Shown here: one piece after another, positions 7,036-15,940 of the stretch
Position numbering within the stretch: position 1 is the first letter of the stretch
Layout of the letters: each line of letters starts with the position of its first letter
NCBI RefSeq assembly: GCF_009765355.1
Contig: NZ_VTHK01000003.1
Coordinates: forward strand, 326,676-390,675
DNA: 64,000 nt
Reading direction: 5' to 3'
Source of the DNA: Amycolatopsis anabasis
Lineage (GTDB): Bacteria > Actinomycetota > Actinomycetes > Mycobacteriales > Pseudonocardiaceae
Position numbers and translations under genes: made by a program
Notes under the pieces: model-generated
Seen by the model: only the letters and a program-made list of their open reading frames with translations
Databases searched by the model: none
Told to the model about the DNA's origin: nothing

Positions 7036-9672
7036 TCACCGGCTCAGCGGCACCACCTCGTGGATCCGCGGCGCCGGTGAGCCGGGGCGCCACAGCAGCC
7101 GGATCGAGCTGGTGACCGCGCCGCGGACCGGCAGCTCGGTGTAGCCGTCGCGCAGCCTGCCGATCGTGCGCCACCGGCCGTCGGCGAGTGCCTGCACGTC
7201 CGCCGCGCCGGAACCGAGCACCACCACGCGGTCCACGGGCCGGGTCGCGGTCACCACGAGCGCGTCGCCCGCCCGCGGGGTGGCCGCGGCGGTGTACACC
7301 GTGTCCGCGTCGCCGTCCGCGGCGGCGGGCAGGACCGAACCCGGGGCGGGCGCCGGGCCGCCGGTCACGGTAGCGCGGTGCTCGTCGGCCGTGGTCACCG
7401 TGAAGTCCCGGACGACCAGCCAGTTCGCCTGCTCCCCGGTCACCCGGATCCGGAGGTGGCGCGCCTGGGTGCCGGGCGGCAGGTCGGCGGCGACCTCCGG
7501 GCCGGTGACCTCGGCCACCTGGGTCCACTGGCGCCCGTCGGCGGACCGTTCGAGCACCCCCGCGTGCACGTAGTCGCCGGGGCTGCCGGGCTTGGCCATG
7601 GTCACCTCGACCCGGGTCACCGGCCGCACCGCGCCGAGGTCCACGCCCACCTGGTCACCCGGTTTCGGCGCGCGATCGCTCCAGTAGAACGTCGCCGGGT
7701 TCCGGTCGGTCATCCCCGCGGGCGGGTGGTCCTGGTAGGTCCCCATCGACGTGGTCGCCAGCACCCGGGGTGGCAGCCCGAACCCCTGGTCGACGGTGGC
7801 CAGGGCCCGGTCGAAGAACGGTTCGCACACGTCCACGCACACCTGCGGTTTCTTCGGCCCGTTCGCGGTCGGCGTGGTGATCGCGTCGGCCCGGGCGCGG
7901 GTGGCGACGAGTGCGGCGCGCTCGGCCCAGGCGGTGGCGCCGTCCCCGGCGCGCTGGGCGAGCAGCATGCGCACCGCGTGCCGCCCGGCCTGCCCGTAGA
8001 ACCCGAGTTTGTCCAGCCAGGGCCCGACCTCGTCGAGGAACGCCGGGTTGGCCGCCATCCCGCGACGCAGTTCGTCCGGGTTCGCGGCCAGCCGCCGCAG
8101 GTACGCGTCGAGCCTGCCCGCCGCCTGCTCCGGCGCCGCCCAGAACCGGTCGAGCAGCGGGCGCAGCACCGGCGAGTCCTGGTCCTTCGCGCCGGTGTCC
8201 AACCGCTCCAGGACCCCGGCGAAGTTGTTCTCCGCGAACACCTTCAGCGCGCCCGCGCCCGGCCCGCCGAGATCGGCGACCGCGGCCGCCCAGGACGCGT
8301 CCGGGTCGTACCCGCTCGGGTTCCACAGGAAGTCGGCCGAGGTGAACTCGGCGATCTTGGACGCCTCCGCCTGCACCATCGGGTTCGCGGTCACCCCGGC
8401 CAGGGCGCCAGTGATCCCGGGTTCTCGGCCGACGTACGGCCCGAGCAGGAGCCGCGGGGTGACGTAGTCGTTGACCGGGTAGTTGTCCCAGACCAGGATG
8501 TCGTGCCCGAAGACCTGCTTCGCTTGGCGCGCCTGCGCTTCGGTGATCCGCGGGGCGATCACGCCGACCCCGGTCCATTCGACGAGCACCGCGGGATCGA
8601 GCTGCTCGCGCAGGGCCTTCTTGTATCCGGTGTCGGCGAGGTCGTAGTACTCGGTCGGGACCATCTGCAGCCGTTCGATCCCGGGATGGGTGGCGACGAA
8701 GTCCCCCTGGACCCGGTTGAGCAGGAACGACTGGGCGGCGCCCGCCGCGGCGCCGCCGGTGCCGAACTTCGCCTTGTCGGCGTCACAGTTCCACGTCGTG
8801 TACGAGATGTCGTCCAGCGGGATCGCGAAGGACCGCACGCCGATGTCCCACAGCGACTGGAACTTCGCGACCAGCGCGCGCTCGTCGTTGTCGGCGGAAT
8901 AGCAGACCGACAGCCCCGGCGAGAGGGCGTAGGTGAACTCGACGTGGTTGGCGGCCGCGCGGCCGGCCAGTTCCTTGATCTCGGCGAGCTTGTCCGCCGG
9001 GTAGGCGTCCCGCCACCGCTCGCGCAGGTACGGATCGTCCTTGGGCGAGTAGACGTAGATGTTCTGCTTGGTGCGGCCGTAGAAGTCGAGCTGGGACAAC
9101 CGGTCCGCGTGCGACCAGGGGGCGCCGTAGAAGCCCTCGATGACCCCGCGCAACGGCGTGGCCGGCCAGTCGCGCACGCTCACCGCGGGCACCTTGCGGC
9201 CGGTGACCAATTGGCGCAGGGTCTGCGCGGCGTAGAACGTGCCGGTGGCGTCCACTCCGGACAGTGCGAGCACGCCGCGCCCGGCGGCGAGCGCGTAGCC
9301 CCCGGCGGGCAGGCCGTCGGGTCCGCGGGCGCCGAGGCGCTCGAGCGCGCCCGCGGTCGCCGGGTTCTCCCGGGGCCCGCCGAGGTAGACGGTCAGCGCG
9401 GCCTCGCCCGGTACGAACCGTTCCGCCCCCGCGGCCTTCAGGACCTGTTCGACGACGGCCCGCGTGGCCGGATCGGTCCCCTCGCCGAGCACCTCGCCCA
9501 CGGTCTTCGGCACGGTGACCGCACCGCGCTTCGGCTGCACCTCCTGCGGCGTCGGCCAGACCTTCGGCACCGTGACGGTCTCCGCACTCGCGGTGACCGG
9601 TATGGTGAGCGCCCCCGTCACCGCCAGCAGAGCCGCGAGAAAAAGCCTGGTAGATCGCATCCGCGCGCCCAT
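7036..9672 (-). CDS. Secreted GH84 beta-N-acetylglucosaminidase with C-terminal F5/8-type domain
   Basis: About 878 residues from the ATG at 9672, chosen because GGAGG lies six bases upstream; an in-frame ATG at 9660 is possible. A signal peptide ends near ASA. A GH20/GH84-type N-terminal beta domain is followed by the TIM-barrel with RGVIEGFYGAPWS and the paired catalytic aspartates LDDIS (Asp287-Asp288), as in NagJ and hyaluronidase-like O-GlcNAcases. A helical region and one or two discoidin-like carbohydrate-binding domains fill residues about 600-878. It should release N-acetylglucosamine from glycoproteins, glycosaminoglycans or related polymers outside the cell. It diverges from a sialidase-fold gene across a DasR-like site, which supports GlcNAc-linked control. 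Confidence 0.9.
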   Translation of the reverse strand: MGARMRSTRLFLAALLAVTGALTIPVTASAETVTVPKVWPTPQEVQPKRGAVTVPKTVGEVLGEGTDPATRAVVEQVLKAAGAERFVPGEAALTVYLGGPRENPATAGALERLGARGPDGLPAGGYALAAGRGVLALSGVDATGTFYAAQTLRQLVTGRKVPAVSVRDWPATPLRGVIEGFYGAPWSHADRLSQLDFYGRTKQNIYVYSPKDDPYLRERWRDAYPADKLAEIKELAGRAAANHVEFTYALSPGLSVCYSADNDERALVAKFQSLWDIGVRSFAIPLDDISYTTWNCDADKAKFGTGGAAAGAAQSFLLNRVQGDFVATHPGIERLQMVPTEYYDLADTGYKKALREQLDPAVLVEWTGVGVIAPRITEAQARQAKQVFGHDILVWDNYPVNDYVTPRLLLGPYVGREPGITGALAGVTANPMVQAEASKIAEFTSADFLWNPSGYDPDASWAAAVADLGGPGAGALKVFAENNFAGVLERLDTGAKDQDSPVLRPLLDRFWAAPEQAAGRLDAYLRRLAANPDELRRGMAANPAFLDEVGPWLDKLGFYGQAGRHAVRMLLAQRAGDGATAWAERAALVATRARADAITTPTANGPKKPQVCVDVCEPFFDRALATVDQGFGLPPRVLATTSMGTYQDHPPAGMTDRNPATFYWSDRAPKPGDQVGVDLGAVRPVTRVEVTMAKPGSPGDYVHAGVLERSADGRQWTQVAEVTGPEVAADLPPGTQARHLRIRVTGEQANWLVVRDFTVTTADEHRATVTGGPAPAPGSVLPAAADGDADTVYTAAATPRAGDALVVTATRPVDRVVVLGSGAADVQALADGRWRTIGRLRDGYTELPVRGAVTSSIRLLWRPGSPAPRIHEVVPLSR

Positions 9673-9712
9673 CCGCCGCCTCCGAATCAGGTACCGGATC
9701 TTGCACGCTAAC

Positions 9713-9724
9713 ACTCGATCGAGT
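9713..9724. promoter_or_regulatory. 12-bp perfect palindrome in the GH84 promoter region
   Basis: ACTCGATCGAGT is a perfect palindrome beside the DasR-like site, 41 bases upstream of the GH84 start. It may be a second operator; the binding protein is unknown. Confidence 0.4.
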
Positions 9725-9727
9725 TAA

Positions 9728-9739
9728 TGGACTAGACCA
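9728..9739. promoter_or_regulatory. DasR-like (dre) operator
   Basis: TGGACTAGACCA matches the palindromic core of the DasR-responsive element, TGGTCTAGACCA, at 11 of 12 positions. It lies 56 bases upstream of the GH84 start and about 107 bases upstream of the sialidase start. DasR is the GntR-family regulator of N-acetylglucosamine use in actinomycetes, which fits a GH84 target. Confidence 0.6.
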
Positions 9740-9845
9740 AAAAGAGGGTAATTCCCGCACTTGGAATGCCGCAAAACGAGTGAAAAACCACCCAAATCTG
9801 TCACCCCATGGTGTAATCACGACGTTGCCGTACGGGAGGAAGAGC

Positions 9846-11006
9846 ATGCGCCGCCTGGGAACCAGCCTCGCGCTGCTGATGTCGTTGCTGGCGGTCGCCG
9901 GTCTGGTCGCGCCCGCCTCGGCGGCCCCGGCCACCGAACGCAAGCTGCTGACCGAGGGCATGGGGTCCTATCCGCGGCTGATCCGCCTCGAGCACTCCGG
10001 GCTGCGCAACGGCCGGATCGTCGCCGCGATCACCAGCGAAGACGCCCGCGGCCGGTTCGCGCCGATCTTCCAGAGCACCGACGAGGGCCGCAGCTTCAAG
10101 CAGATCGGCGAGGTCCGGGATCCCGAAGGCGGCCCCAACGGGATGTGCTGCGGCACGCTGTACGAGCTGCCGCGGCAGGTGGGGCGCCTGCGCGCGGGCA
10201 CCCTGCTGTGGGCGGCCAGCTACGGCCAGAACGCCGGGGCGGCCCGCCGGATCGGGATCAAGGTGTGGGCCAGCCGGGACGGGGGCCGGTCCTGGTCGTT
10301 CCTGTCCGAGGCCGCGCGGTCGCACAACCGCGACGGCGTCTGGGAGCCGGAGCTGACCGTCGACGCCGGCGGCACGCTCTGGATGCACTACGCCGACGAG
10401 ACCGAGGCCCCGCAGTTCGCGCAGGTGCTCAACCGGGTCGCCTCGACCGACGGCGTCACCTGGGGCACCAAGCAGCGCACGATGGCGATCCCGCCGCACC
10501 GGGTCCGGCCCGGGATGCCGCTCGTGCGGCGGCTGCCCGACGGCCGGTTCTACTTCGGGTACGAGATCTGCAACTACGGTCACCGGTTCTGCGACCCGTA
10601 CTACAAGATCTCCCCGGACGGCGCGAACTTCGGCGACCCGGTCGCGCCGGGCAACCAGATCGCGACCGCCAACGGCAACCACTTCCAGCACGCGCAGACG
10701 GTCACCCTGTTCCCGGGCGGGCCGAACGGGACGCGGCTGCTGATGGTCGGCCAGATCTACGTCAACGACAAGGGCGTCCCGCTGCCGGGCAACGGGCGCA
10801 CCCTGCTGGCGAACGACAACCTCGGCGCGGGCCCGTGGTACGAGGTCCCGGCGCCGGTGCACGTGGGGCGGCCCTACGACGACTGGTGCCCGAACTACAG
10901 CTCGACCCTGCTGCCGGTGGACGGCGGCGCGAACGTGCTGGAGATCGCCGCCGACTACGACAACGGCGTGTGCAAGGCCTACTTCGGCAAGGGCCCCTCC
11001 CGCTAG
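9846..11006 (+). CDS. Secreted sialidase-fold (BNR/Asp-box) protein
   Basis: 386 residues from the ATG at 9846, which has GGGAGGAAG just upstream. The signal peptide ends near ASAAP. Asp-box repeats are visible as STDEGRSF (about residue 78) and SRDGGRSW (about 146), typical of six-bladed exo-sialidase-like propellers. Several cysteine pairs (MCCG, EICNYGHRFC, WCPN, GVCK) suggest a disulfide-stabilised extracellular enzyme. The fold covers sialidases and other exoglycosidases; the catalytic Tyr/Glu pair cannot be placed with confidence, so the substrate is open. Sharing a regulatory region with a hexosaminidase suggests joint degradation of complex glycans. Confidence 0.75.
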   Translation: MRRLGTSLALLMSLLAVAGLVAPASAAPATERKLLTEGMGSYPRLIRLEHSGLRNGRIVAAITSEDARGRFAPIFQSTDEGRSFKQIGEVRDPEGGPNGMCCGTLYELPRQVGRLRAGTLLWAASYGQNAGAARRIGIKVWASRDGGRSWSFLSEAARSHNRDGVWEPELTVDAGGTLWMHYADETEAPQFAQVLNRVASTDGVTWGTKQRTMAIPPHRVRPGMPLVRRLPDGRFYFGYEICNYGHRFCDPYYKISPDGANFGDPVAPGNQIATANGNHFQHAQTVTLFPGGPNGTRLLMVGQIYVNDKGVPLPGNGRTLLANDNLGAGPWYEVPAPVHVGRPYDDWCPNYSSTLLPVDGGANVLEIAADYDNGVCKAYFGKGPSR

Positions 11007-11600
11007 CTAGCCCGGGACGACCAGGGCGCCGAGCCAGGTGCCCAGGGCCTGTTCGGCTTCCGCGCGGGCCCGGGCCGGGTCCTCGGCGGAGGAGATCAGC
11101 AGGGCGGCCTCGATCACCGCGCTCAGCACCAGCCGGGCGAGCACGCCGACCGGCTGCGGGGTGACCAGGCCCGCCTCGATCGCCCGGTCGAACACCTCGG
11201 CCAGCAGGCCCAGGCCGTGTTCCGCCTCGATCTCGCGCCACACCTGCCAGCCGAGCACCGCGGGCGCGTCGATCAGCGCGATCTGGCGGATCTCCGGCCG
11301 CCCGCACTCGTCCAGGAACGCCCCGAGCGCGATCACCATGCCGGTCGCGAAGTCCGGGGCCCCGTCCAGCGCCGCCCGCACGGTGGCGGTCAGCTCCCGT
11401 TCGACCTGCTCGACCACGTCCCGGAACAACGCCTGCTTGTCCGCGTAGTGGTGGTACAGCGCGCCCCGGGTCACCCCGGCGGCCCGCACGATCTCGTCGG
11501 CGGGCACCGCGGAGTAGCCGCGTTCGGCGAACAGTTCGCGGGCGGCGGCCAGCAGCGCTGACTTGGTGGTGCTGGAGCGGTCGGACTGGGTGCGGCGCAT
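11007..11600 (-). CDS. TetR-family transcriptional regulator
   Basis: 197 residues. An N-terminal helix-turn-helix covers about residues 14-60 (LLAAARELFAERGYSAVPADEIVRAAGVTRGALYHHYADK, the standard TetR pattern, in pieces), followed by a helical ligand domain. It lies six bases downstream of the hydrolase gene on the same strand, so the two form an operon. The perfect inverted repeat at 12499-12523 upstream of the hydrolase is its probable operator, giving an autoregulated pair induced by a hydrolase substrate or related ligand. Confidence 0.9.
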   Translation of the reverse strand: MRRTQSDRSSTTKSALLAAARELFAERGYSAVPADEIVRAAGVTRGALYHHYADKQALFRDVVEQVERELTATVRAALDGAPDFATGMVIALGAFLDECGRPEIRQIALIDAPAVLGWQVWREIEAEHGLGLLAEVFDRAIEAGLVTPQPVGVLARLVLSAVIEAALLISSAEDPARARAEAEQALGTWLGALVVPG

Positions 11601-11606
11601 AAGGCC

Positions 11607-12470
11607 TCAGTGTGCCAAGCGGAAAACTTCCTGGCGCGCGAACCTGATGATGTGCCCGCCGAGCGCCGCGGGCTGGTCCTCCGGCACGAACGTGTAGCTG
11701 TCCTCGATCTCCACCAGCCGCGCGTCCGGCAGCGCCTGGGCTAGCCGGTGGGCCAGCGACAGCGGGAACAGCTTGTCCTCGACGGCCCAGGCGAGCAGCA
11801 CCGGGCGGTCGAAGGCGGGCAGTTTCCGGGCCGCGGCCAGGGTGTGCCGCCGGTCGACCGCGCGCAGGAACTTGCGCAGATCCCGCCGGACCCCGCGGTC
11901 GCGCCACACCGGATCGATGTACGAGCCGACCACCTCGCGCGGCACCCGCCGCTTGGCCACCCAGCCGAAGGCGATCGGCAACGGCTGGACGAACCGGCTG
12001 CGCAGGGCCGCGGCGAGCACCGACGTCGCCCCCGGCACCCGGGCGAGCCGCGGCAGCGGGGCGAAGATCGGCGGGAAGAAGCGCTCGAAGCTGTCCGACG
12101 GGGTGAGCACCACGCCCGCGATCCGCTCGGGGTGCTCGGCCATCAGGATCTGGGTGATCGCGCCGCCGGTGTCGTTCGCCACCACCAGCACGCCGGTCAG
12201 GTCGAGCGCCTCGAGGAACTCGGCGATCAGGCGCGCGATCCCGGGCGGGGTCAGGTCGGCGTCCGGGGCCATCGGCGTGCGGTGCGAGCCGAGCGGCCAG
12301 TCCGGGGCCAGGCAGCGGAATCCGGCGTCCGCGACCGCGGGCAGCACGTCGCGCCACAGATCGGCGTTGACCAGCAGGCCGTGCACGAACACCACCGGGC
12401 GCCCCGCGCCGCGTTCCGCGTAGTGCAGCATGCCCGCGGACAGGGTGACCTGACCGGACCGTTCCAGCAT
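11607..12470 (-). CDS. Alpha/beta hydrolase (haloalkane dehalogenase/epoxide hydrolase-like)
   Basis: 287 residues. The oxyanion region reads VVFVHGLLVNADLWRDVLP (residues 26-44) and the nucleophile elbow is V-A-N-D-T-G-G, placing Asp100 where serine hydrolases have Ser. An Asp nucleophile is typical of haloalkane dehalogenases and epoxide hydrolases. The catalytic His candidate is the GGHIIRFARQE segment near the C-terminus. First gene of an operon with a TetR regulator. The compound acted on is not predictable; a detoxification or catabolic role is inferred from TetR control. Confidence 0.85.
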   Translation of the reverse strand: MLERSGQVTLSAGMLHYAERGAGRPVVFVHGLLVNADLWRDVLPAVADAGFRCLAPDWPLGSHRTPMAPDADLTPPGIARLIAEFLEALDLTGVLVVANDTGGAITQILMAEHPERIAGVVLTPSDSFERFFPPIFAPLPRLARVPGATSVLAAALRSRFVQPLPIAFGWVAKRRVPREVVGSYIDPVWRDRGVRRDLRKFLRAVDRRHTLAAARKLPAFDRPVLLAWAVEDKLFPLSLAHRLAQALPDARLVEIEDSYTFVPEDQPAALGGHIIRFARQEVFRLAH

Positions 12471-12498
12471 GACGTCCTCCTTCGTCGGGACTCCAGAG

Positions 12499-12523
12499 TT
12501 ACATACATACAGTACGTATGTAA
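12499..12523. promoter_or_regulatory. Putative TetR operator
   Basis: Perfect 8-bp inverted arms TTACATAC and GTATGTAA with a nine-base spacer, 29 bases upstream of the hydrolase start. It is markedly AT-rich in a GC-rich genome. The hydrolase-TetR operon directly downstream makes the TetR protein the likely ligand. Confidence 0.65.
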
Positions 12524-12577
12524 AGAACCGATACCCTGCTCCCCGGGACGCGACACAGGCGAGGACGGAGTTCGGGC

Positions 12578-13459
12578 ATGAAGGGGATCGTGCTGGCGGG
12601 GGGCAGCGGAACGCGGCTGCACCCGATCACCCAGGCGGTGTCGAAACAACTGCTCCCGGTCTACGACAAACCGATGATCTACTACCCGATCTCGGTGCTG
12701 ATGCTCGCCGGAATCCGGGAGATCCTGCTCATCACCACCCCCGCCGATCTGCCCAACTTCCGCCGCCTGCTCGGCAACGGCAACCAGTTCGGGCTGGCGA
12801 TCTCCTACGCCGAGCAGCCCAGCCCGAACGGCCTGGCCGAGGCGTTCGTGATCGGCGCGGACTTCATCGGCGACGACGACGTGGCGCTGGTGCTGGGCGA
12901 CAACATCTTCTACGGCCAGGGCTTCTCCGGCCGGATGCACGCCGAGGTATCCACTTTGGACGGTTGCGTGCTGTTCGGGTACCCGGTGAAGGATCCGCAG
13001 CGCTACGGCGTCGGCGAGGTGGATGCGGCCGGGCAGCTGGTCTCCATCGAGGAGAAACCGGCCAAGCCGCGGTCGAACAAGGCGATCACCGGGCTGTACT
13101 TCTACGACAACCAGGTGGTCGAGATCGCCCGCGGGCTCAAGCCCTCCCCGCGCGGTGAGCTGGAGATCACCGACGTGAACCTGACCTACCTGCGCGCGCG
13201 CCGGGCGAAACTGGTCGACCTCGGCCGCGGGTTCGCCTGGCTGGACACCGGCACGCACGATTCGCTGCTCGAGGCGGGCCAGTTCGTCCAGGTGCTGGAG
13301 CACCGCACCGGGGTCCGGATCGCGTGCCTCGAGGAGATCGCGCTGCGCATGGGGTACATCGACGCGGACCAGTGCTACGCCCTGGGCGGCAAACTCGCCA
13401 AATCCGGTTACGGCGACTACGTGATGTCGGTCGCCCTGGCCGCGGGCGCGACCGGCTGA
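12578..13459 (+). CDS. rmlA: Glucose-1-phosphate thymidylyltransferase
   Basis: 293 residues, the usual RmlA length. The nucleotide-binding signature GGSGTRLHP is at residues 8-16, followed by [15 protein letters not shown] and the metal-binding LGDNIFYG. It condenses glucose-1-phosphate with dTTP to dTDP-glucose, the first step to dTDP-L-rhamnose and many 6-deoxysugars. No rmlB, C or D adjoins it here, so it probably feeds pathways encoded elsewhere or the glycan locus downstream. It ends four bases from the convergent monooxygenase gene. Confidence 0.95.
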   Translation: MKGIVLAGGSGTRLHPITQAVSKQLLPVYDKPMIYYPISVLMLAGIREILLITTPADLPNFRRLLGNGNQFGLAISYAEQPSPNGLAEAFVIGADFIGDDDVALVLGDNIFYGQGFSGRMHAEVSTLDGCVLFGYPVKDPQRYGVGEVDAAGQLVSIEEKPAKPRSNKAITGLYFYDNQVVEIARGLKPSPRGELEITDVNLTYLRARRAKLVDLGRGFAWLDTGTHDSLLEAGQFVQVLEHRTGVRIACLEEIALRMGYIDADQCYALGGKLAKSGYGDYVMSVALAAGATG

Positions 13460-13462
13460 GCG

Positions 13463-14785
13463 TCAGCCGAGGCCGAGGTGCTCGCGCAGGGTGGTTCCGG
13501 TGTAGTCGGCGCGGAACACGCCCAGTTCCTGCAGATGCGGCACCACGCCCTCGACGAACGGGTCGAGGCCGGTCGGGGTCAGGTGCGGCACCAGCACGAA
13601 CCCGTCCGCCGCGTCGGACTGGACGTAGTCGTTGATCGTCTCGGCGACCTGGCGCGGGGTGCCGACGAACTGCTGCCGCGCGGTCACCTCGATCACCAGT
13701 TCGCGGATGGAGAGCTTCTTCTCCTCGGCGATCGCCCGCCACTTCGCGGCCAGGGCGACCTGGTCCCGCTCGTGCCGGACCCGGCCCCAGGTCAGCGGTT
13801 CGGCGTCCGGATCGGGGTCGAAGTCCGGTAGCGGGCCGTCCGGGTCGAAATCGGCCAGGTCCCGGCGCCAGACCTGCTCGAGGAACTGGATCGCGGTCGC
13901 CGGGCGGACCTGCTGGTAGCGGATCTCGCGCGCGTACTCGTGCGCCTCGGCCTCGGTGTCGCCGAGCACGAACGTGGCCGCGGGCATGATCAACAGCTCT
14001 CGTTCGGCGCGGCCGTACTTCGCCAACCGGCGTTTGACATCGGTGTAGAACCGCTGCCCGTCCTCCAGCGTGCCGTGCCGGGAGAAGATCACGTCCGCGG
14101 ATTTCGCGGCGAACTCCCGGCCCTCGTCGGAATCCCCGGCCTGGATGACGATCGGCTGCCCCTGCGGCGAGCGGGGCACGGTGAACTCGCCCTCGATGTC
14201 GAACTGGGGTCCACTGTGGACGAAGTGGCCGATGCCGCCGTCCCGGACGAAGATCCCGCGCTCGCGGTCCCCGGTCACCGCGTCCGGCGCCCAGCTGTCC
14301 CACAGTTCGCGGACCGTGGTGAGGAACTCCTCCGCGCGCCGGTAGCGCTCCTCGCGCGGGAGGTAGCCGCCGCGGCGGAAGTTCTCCCCGGTCCACGCGT
14401 CCGGCGAGGTGACCACGTTCCACGCCGCCCGCCCGCCGGAGAGGTGGTCCACAGTGGACACCTTGCGCGCGATCTCGTACGGCTCGTTGTAGGTGGTGGA
14501 CAGGGTTCCGGCGAGGCCGAGCCGGGTGGTGACCGCGGACAGCGCGGCGAGCACGGTTTCGGTGTTCGGGCGGCCCACCACGTCGAGTTCCAGGATCTTC
14601 CCGGCATGCTCGCGGAGGCGGAGTCCCTCGGCGAGGAAGAGGAAGTCGAACTTGCCGCGCTCGGCGGTCCGGGCGAAGTGTTCGAAGGACGCGAAGTCGA
14701 TCTGGCTGCCCGCGCGCGGATCGCTCCACACGGTCGTGTTGTTCACCCCGGGGAAATGCGCGGCGAGCTTGATCTGCTTGGTCAT
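13463..14785 (-). CDS. NtaA/SnaA/DszA-family FMN-dependent monooxygenase
   Basis: 440 residues, bacterial luciferase-like TIM barrel. Family signatures include TYNEPYEIARKVSTVDHLSGGR near residues 115-136 and GSEE-type region replaced by GDSDEGREFAAKSADVIF near 217-234. Such enzymes use reduced FMN supplied by a reductase to oxidise nitrilotriacetate, dibenzothiophene sulfone, alkyl sulfur compounds and similar substrates. The ATG overlaps the stop of the upstream flavoprotein gene (ATGA), so the two are co-translated. No flavin reductase gene is nearby. Substrate unknown. Confidence 0.88.
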   Translation of the reverse strand: MTKQIKLAAHFPGVNNTTVWSDPRAGSQIDFASFEHFARTAERGKFDFLFLAEGLRLREHAGKILELDVVGRPNTETVLAALSAVTTRLGLAGTLSTTYNEPYEIARKVSTVDHLSGGRAAWNVVTSPDAWTGENFRRGGYLPREERYRRAEEFLTTVRELWDSWAPDAVTGDRERGIFVRDGGIGHFVHSGPQFDIEGEFTVPRSPQGQPIVIQAGDSDEGREFAAKSADVIFSRHGTLEDGQRFYTDVKRRLAKYGRAERELLIMPAATFVLGDTEAEAHEYAREIRYQQVRPATAIQFLEQVWRRDLADFDPDGPLPDFDPDPDAEPLTWGRVRHERDQVALAAKWRAIAEEKKLSIRELVIEVTARQQFVGTPRQVAETINDYVQSDAADGFVLVPHLTPTGLDPFVEGVVPHLQELGVFRADYTGTTLREHLGLG

Positions 14786-15885
14786 CGGGAGGCCCCTGCG
14801 TACTGGTTGACGGCCACCGGCAGCCCGAGGTTCTCGCGCAGGGTGGCGGCGGGATAGGCATCGCGGAACGCACCGGCGCGCCGCAGGCGGGGCACGACGT
14901 CTTCGGCGAACCGGCGCAGGTCTTCGGGGAGCACCGCGGGCCGGACGAGGAACCCGTCGACGCCCGCGGCTTCGGCCCAGGCGGGCAGCGCCTCGGCGAG
15001 CCCGGCGGGGTCACCGGTGTACTCCAGCCCGTCCGGCCGCACCGCCTCCCCGTGCAGTTCGTCGAGTTCTTCCTTGCGCGCCAAGGCTTCCCGTTCGGTG
15101 TCGGCGAGCAGGACGGAGACGGTGGCGAAGACCTTCGCCCCGGGCGCGCGGTCGGCGACCCGGCGGATCGCGGCCGGATCGGCGGCCTCGGTGAGCACGA
15201 CCTCGGCGGGCACCGCGTGCGGGGAGTCGCCGTAGACCGCGATCACCGGGTGGCCCTGCGGCGGCCGCGGCGTGATGGACGGTCCCTTGACCGCGAAGAA
15301 CCGGCCCGCGAAGTCGACGTAGTGCAGCTTCGCGCGGTCGATGAACCGCCCGGTCGCCTCGTCGCGGATGATCGCGCCGTCCTCCCAGCTGTCCCAGAGG
15401 CGGGCGATGACGTCGGTGACCTCGGCGTTCTCGGCTTGCGCGGCGGCCTCGCCGGGCGCCGGGCGGCGGCCGAAGTGCCGGGTCTCGGCCTCGGTCACCG
15501 AGGGCACCGCGAGCACCCCGGCGCGGCCGCGGCTGGCGTAGTCGAGGGTGGCGACCGCGGTGGACACGTGGAACGGCTCGGTGTGCGTGGTCGTCACGGT
15601 CGGCATCAGGCCGATCGACCGGGTCAGCGGGGCGATCGCGGCGAAGGTGAGCAGCGGGTCCAGGCGGCCGCGGACCACGCCTTCGTCACCCGGCTGGATC
15701 GCGAGCGAATCGTCGAGCGTGACGAAGTCGAGCAGCGCCGACTCGGCGAGCCGGGCGTGGGCGAGGTAGTGCGCCGAGGTGAACAGCGCGGCGGGGTCGG
15801 CGGAGGAAACCCGCCAGGCGGCGGGATGGCGACCGGCACCGTCGAGGGCGGCGCCGAGGTGGAGCTGGGGACGTCCGGTGACCAT
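14782..15885 (-). CDS. LLM-class flavin-dependent oxidoreductase
   Basis: About 367 residues, luciferase-like monooxygenase fold, with TTHTEPFHVSTAVATLDYASRGRAG split around residues 94-118 as the typical flavin-binding region. It lies directly upstream of, and overlaps by four bases, the NtaA/DszA-like gene. The pair resembles loci for uptake and oxidation of organosulfur or amine compounds, but no transporter is present. The start could be ATG at 15885 or GTG at 15894; neither has a strong ribosome site. Confidence 0.85.
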   Translation of the reverse strand: MVTGRPQLHLGAALDGAGRHPAAWRVSSADPAALFTSAHYLAHARLAESALLDFVTLDDSLAIQPGDEGVVRGRLDPLLTFAAIAPLTRSIGLMPTVTTTHTEPFHVSTAVATLDYASRGRAGVLAVPSVTEAETRHFGRRPAPGEAAAQAENAEVTDVIARLWDSWEDGAIIRDEATGRFIDRAKLHYVDFAGRFFAVKGPSITPRPPQGHPVIAVYGDSPHAVPAEVVLTEAADPAAIRRVADRAPGAKVFATVSVLLADTEREALARKEELDELHGEAVRPDGLEYTGDPAGLAEALPAWAEAAGVDGFLVRPAVLPEDLRRFAEDVVPRLRRAGAFRDAYPAATLRENLGLPVAVNQYAGASR

Positions 15886-15940
15886 GCCCCGCACAACCGG
15901 CGCCGCCGGTCGCGGATTCCGGGTTCCACGTGCTGGGAAC

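Noticed and set aside
7378..9711. 777-codon plus-strand open frame opposite the GH84 gene
   Set aside because: Arg/Gly/Val-rich shadow of a well-supported glycosidase on the other strand.
13463..15885. Oxidoreductase pair as part of a natural-product cluster with rmlA
   Set aside because: rmlA is convergent, there are no PKS, NRPS or other sugar genes here, and the two flavoproteins resemble catabolic sulfur or amine monooxygenases.
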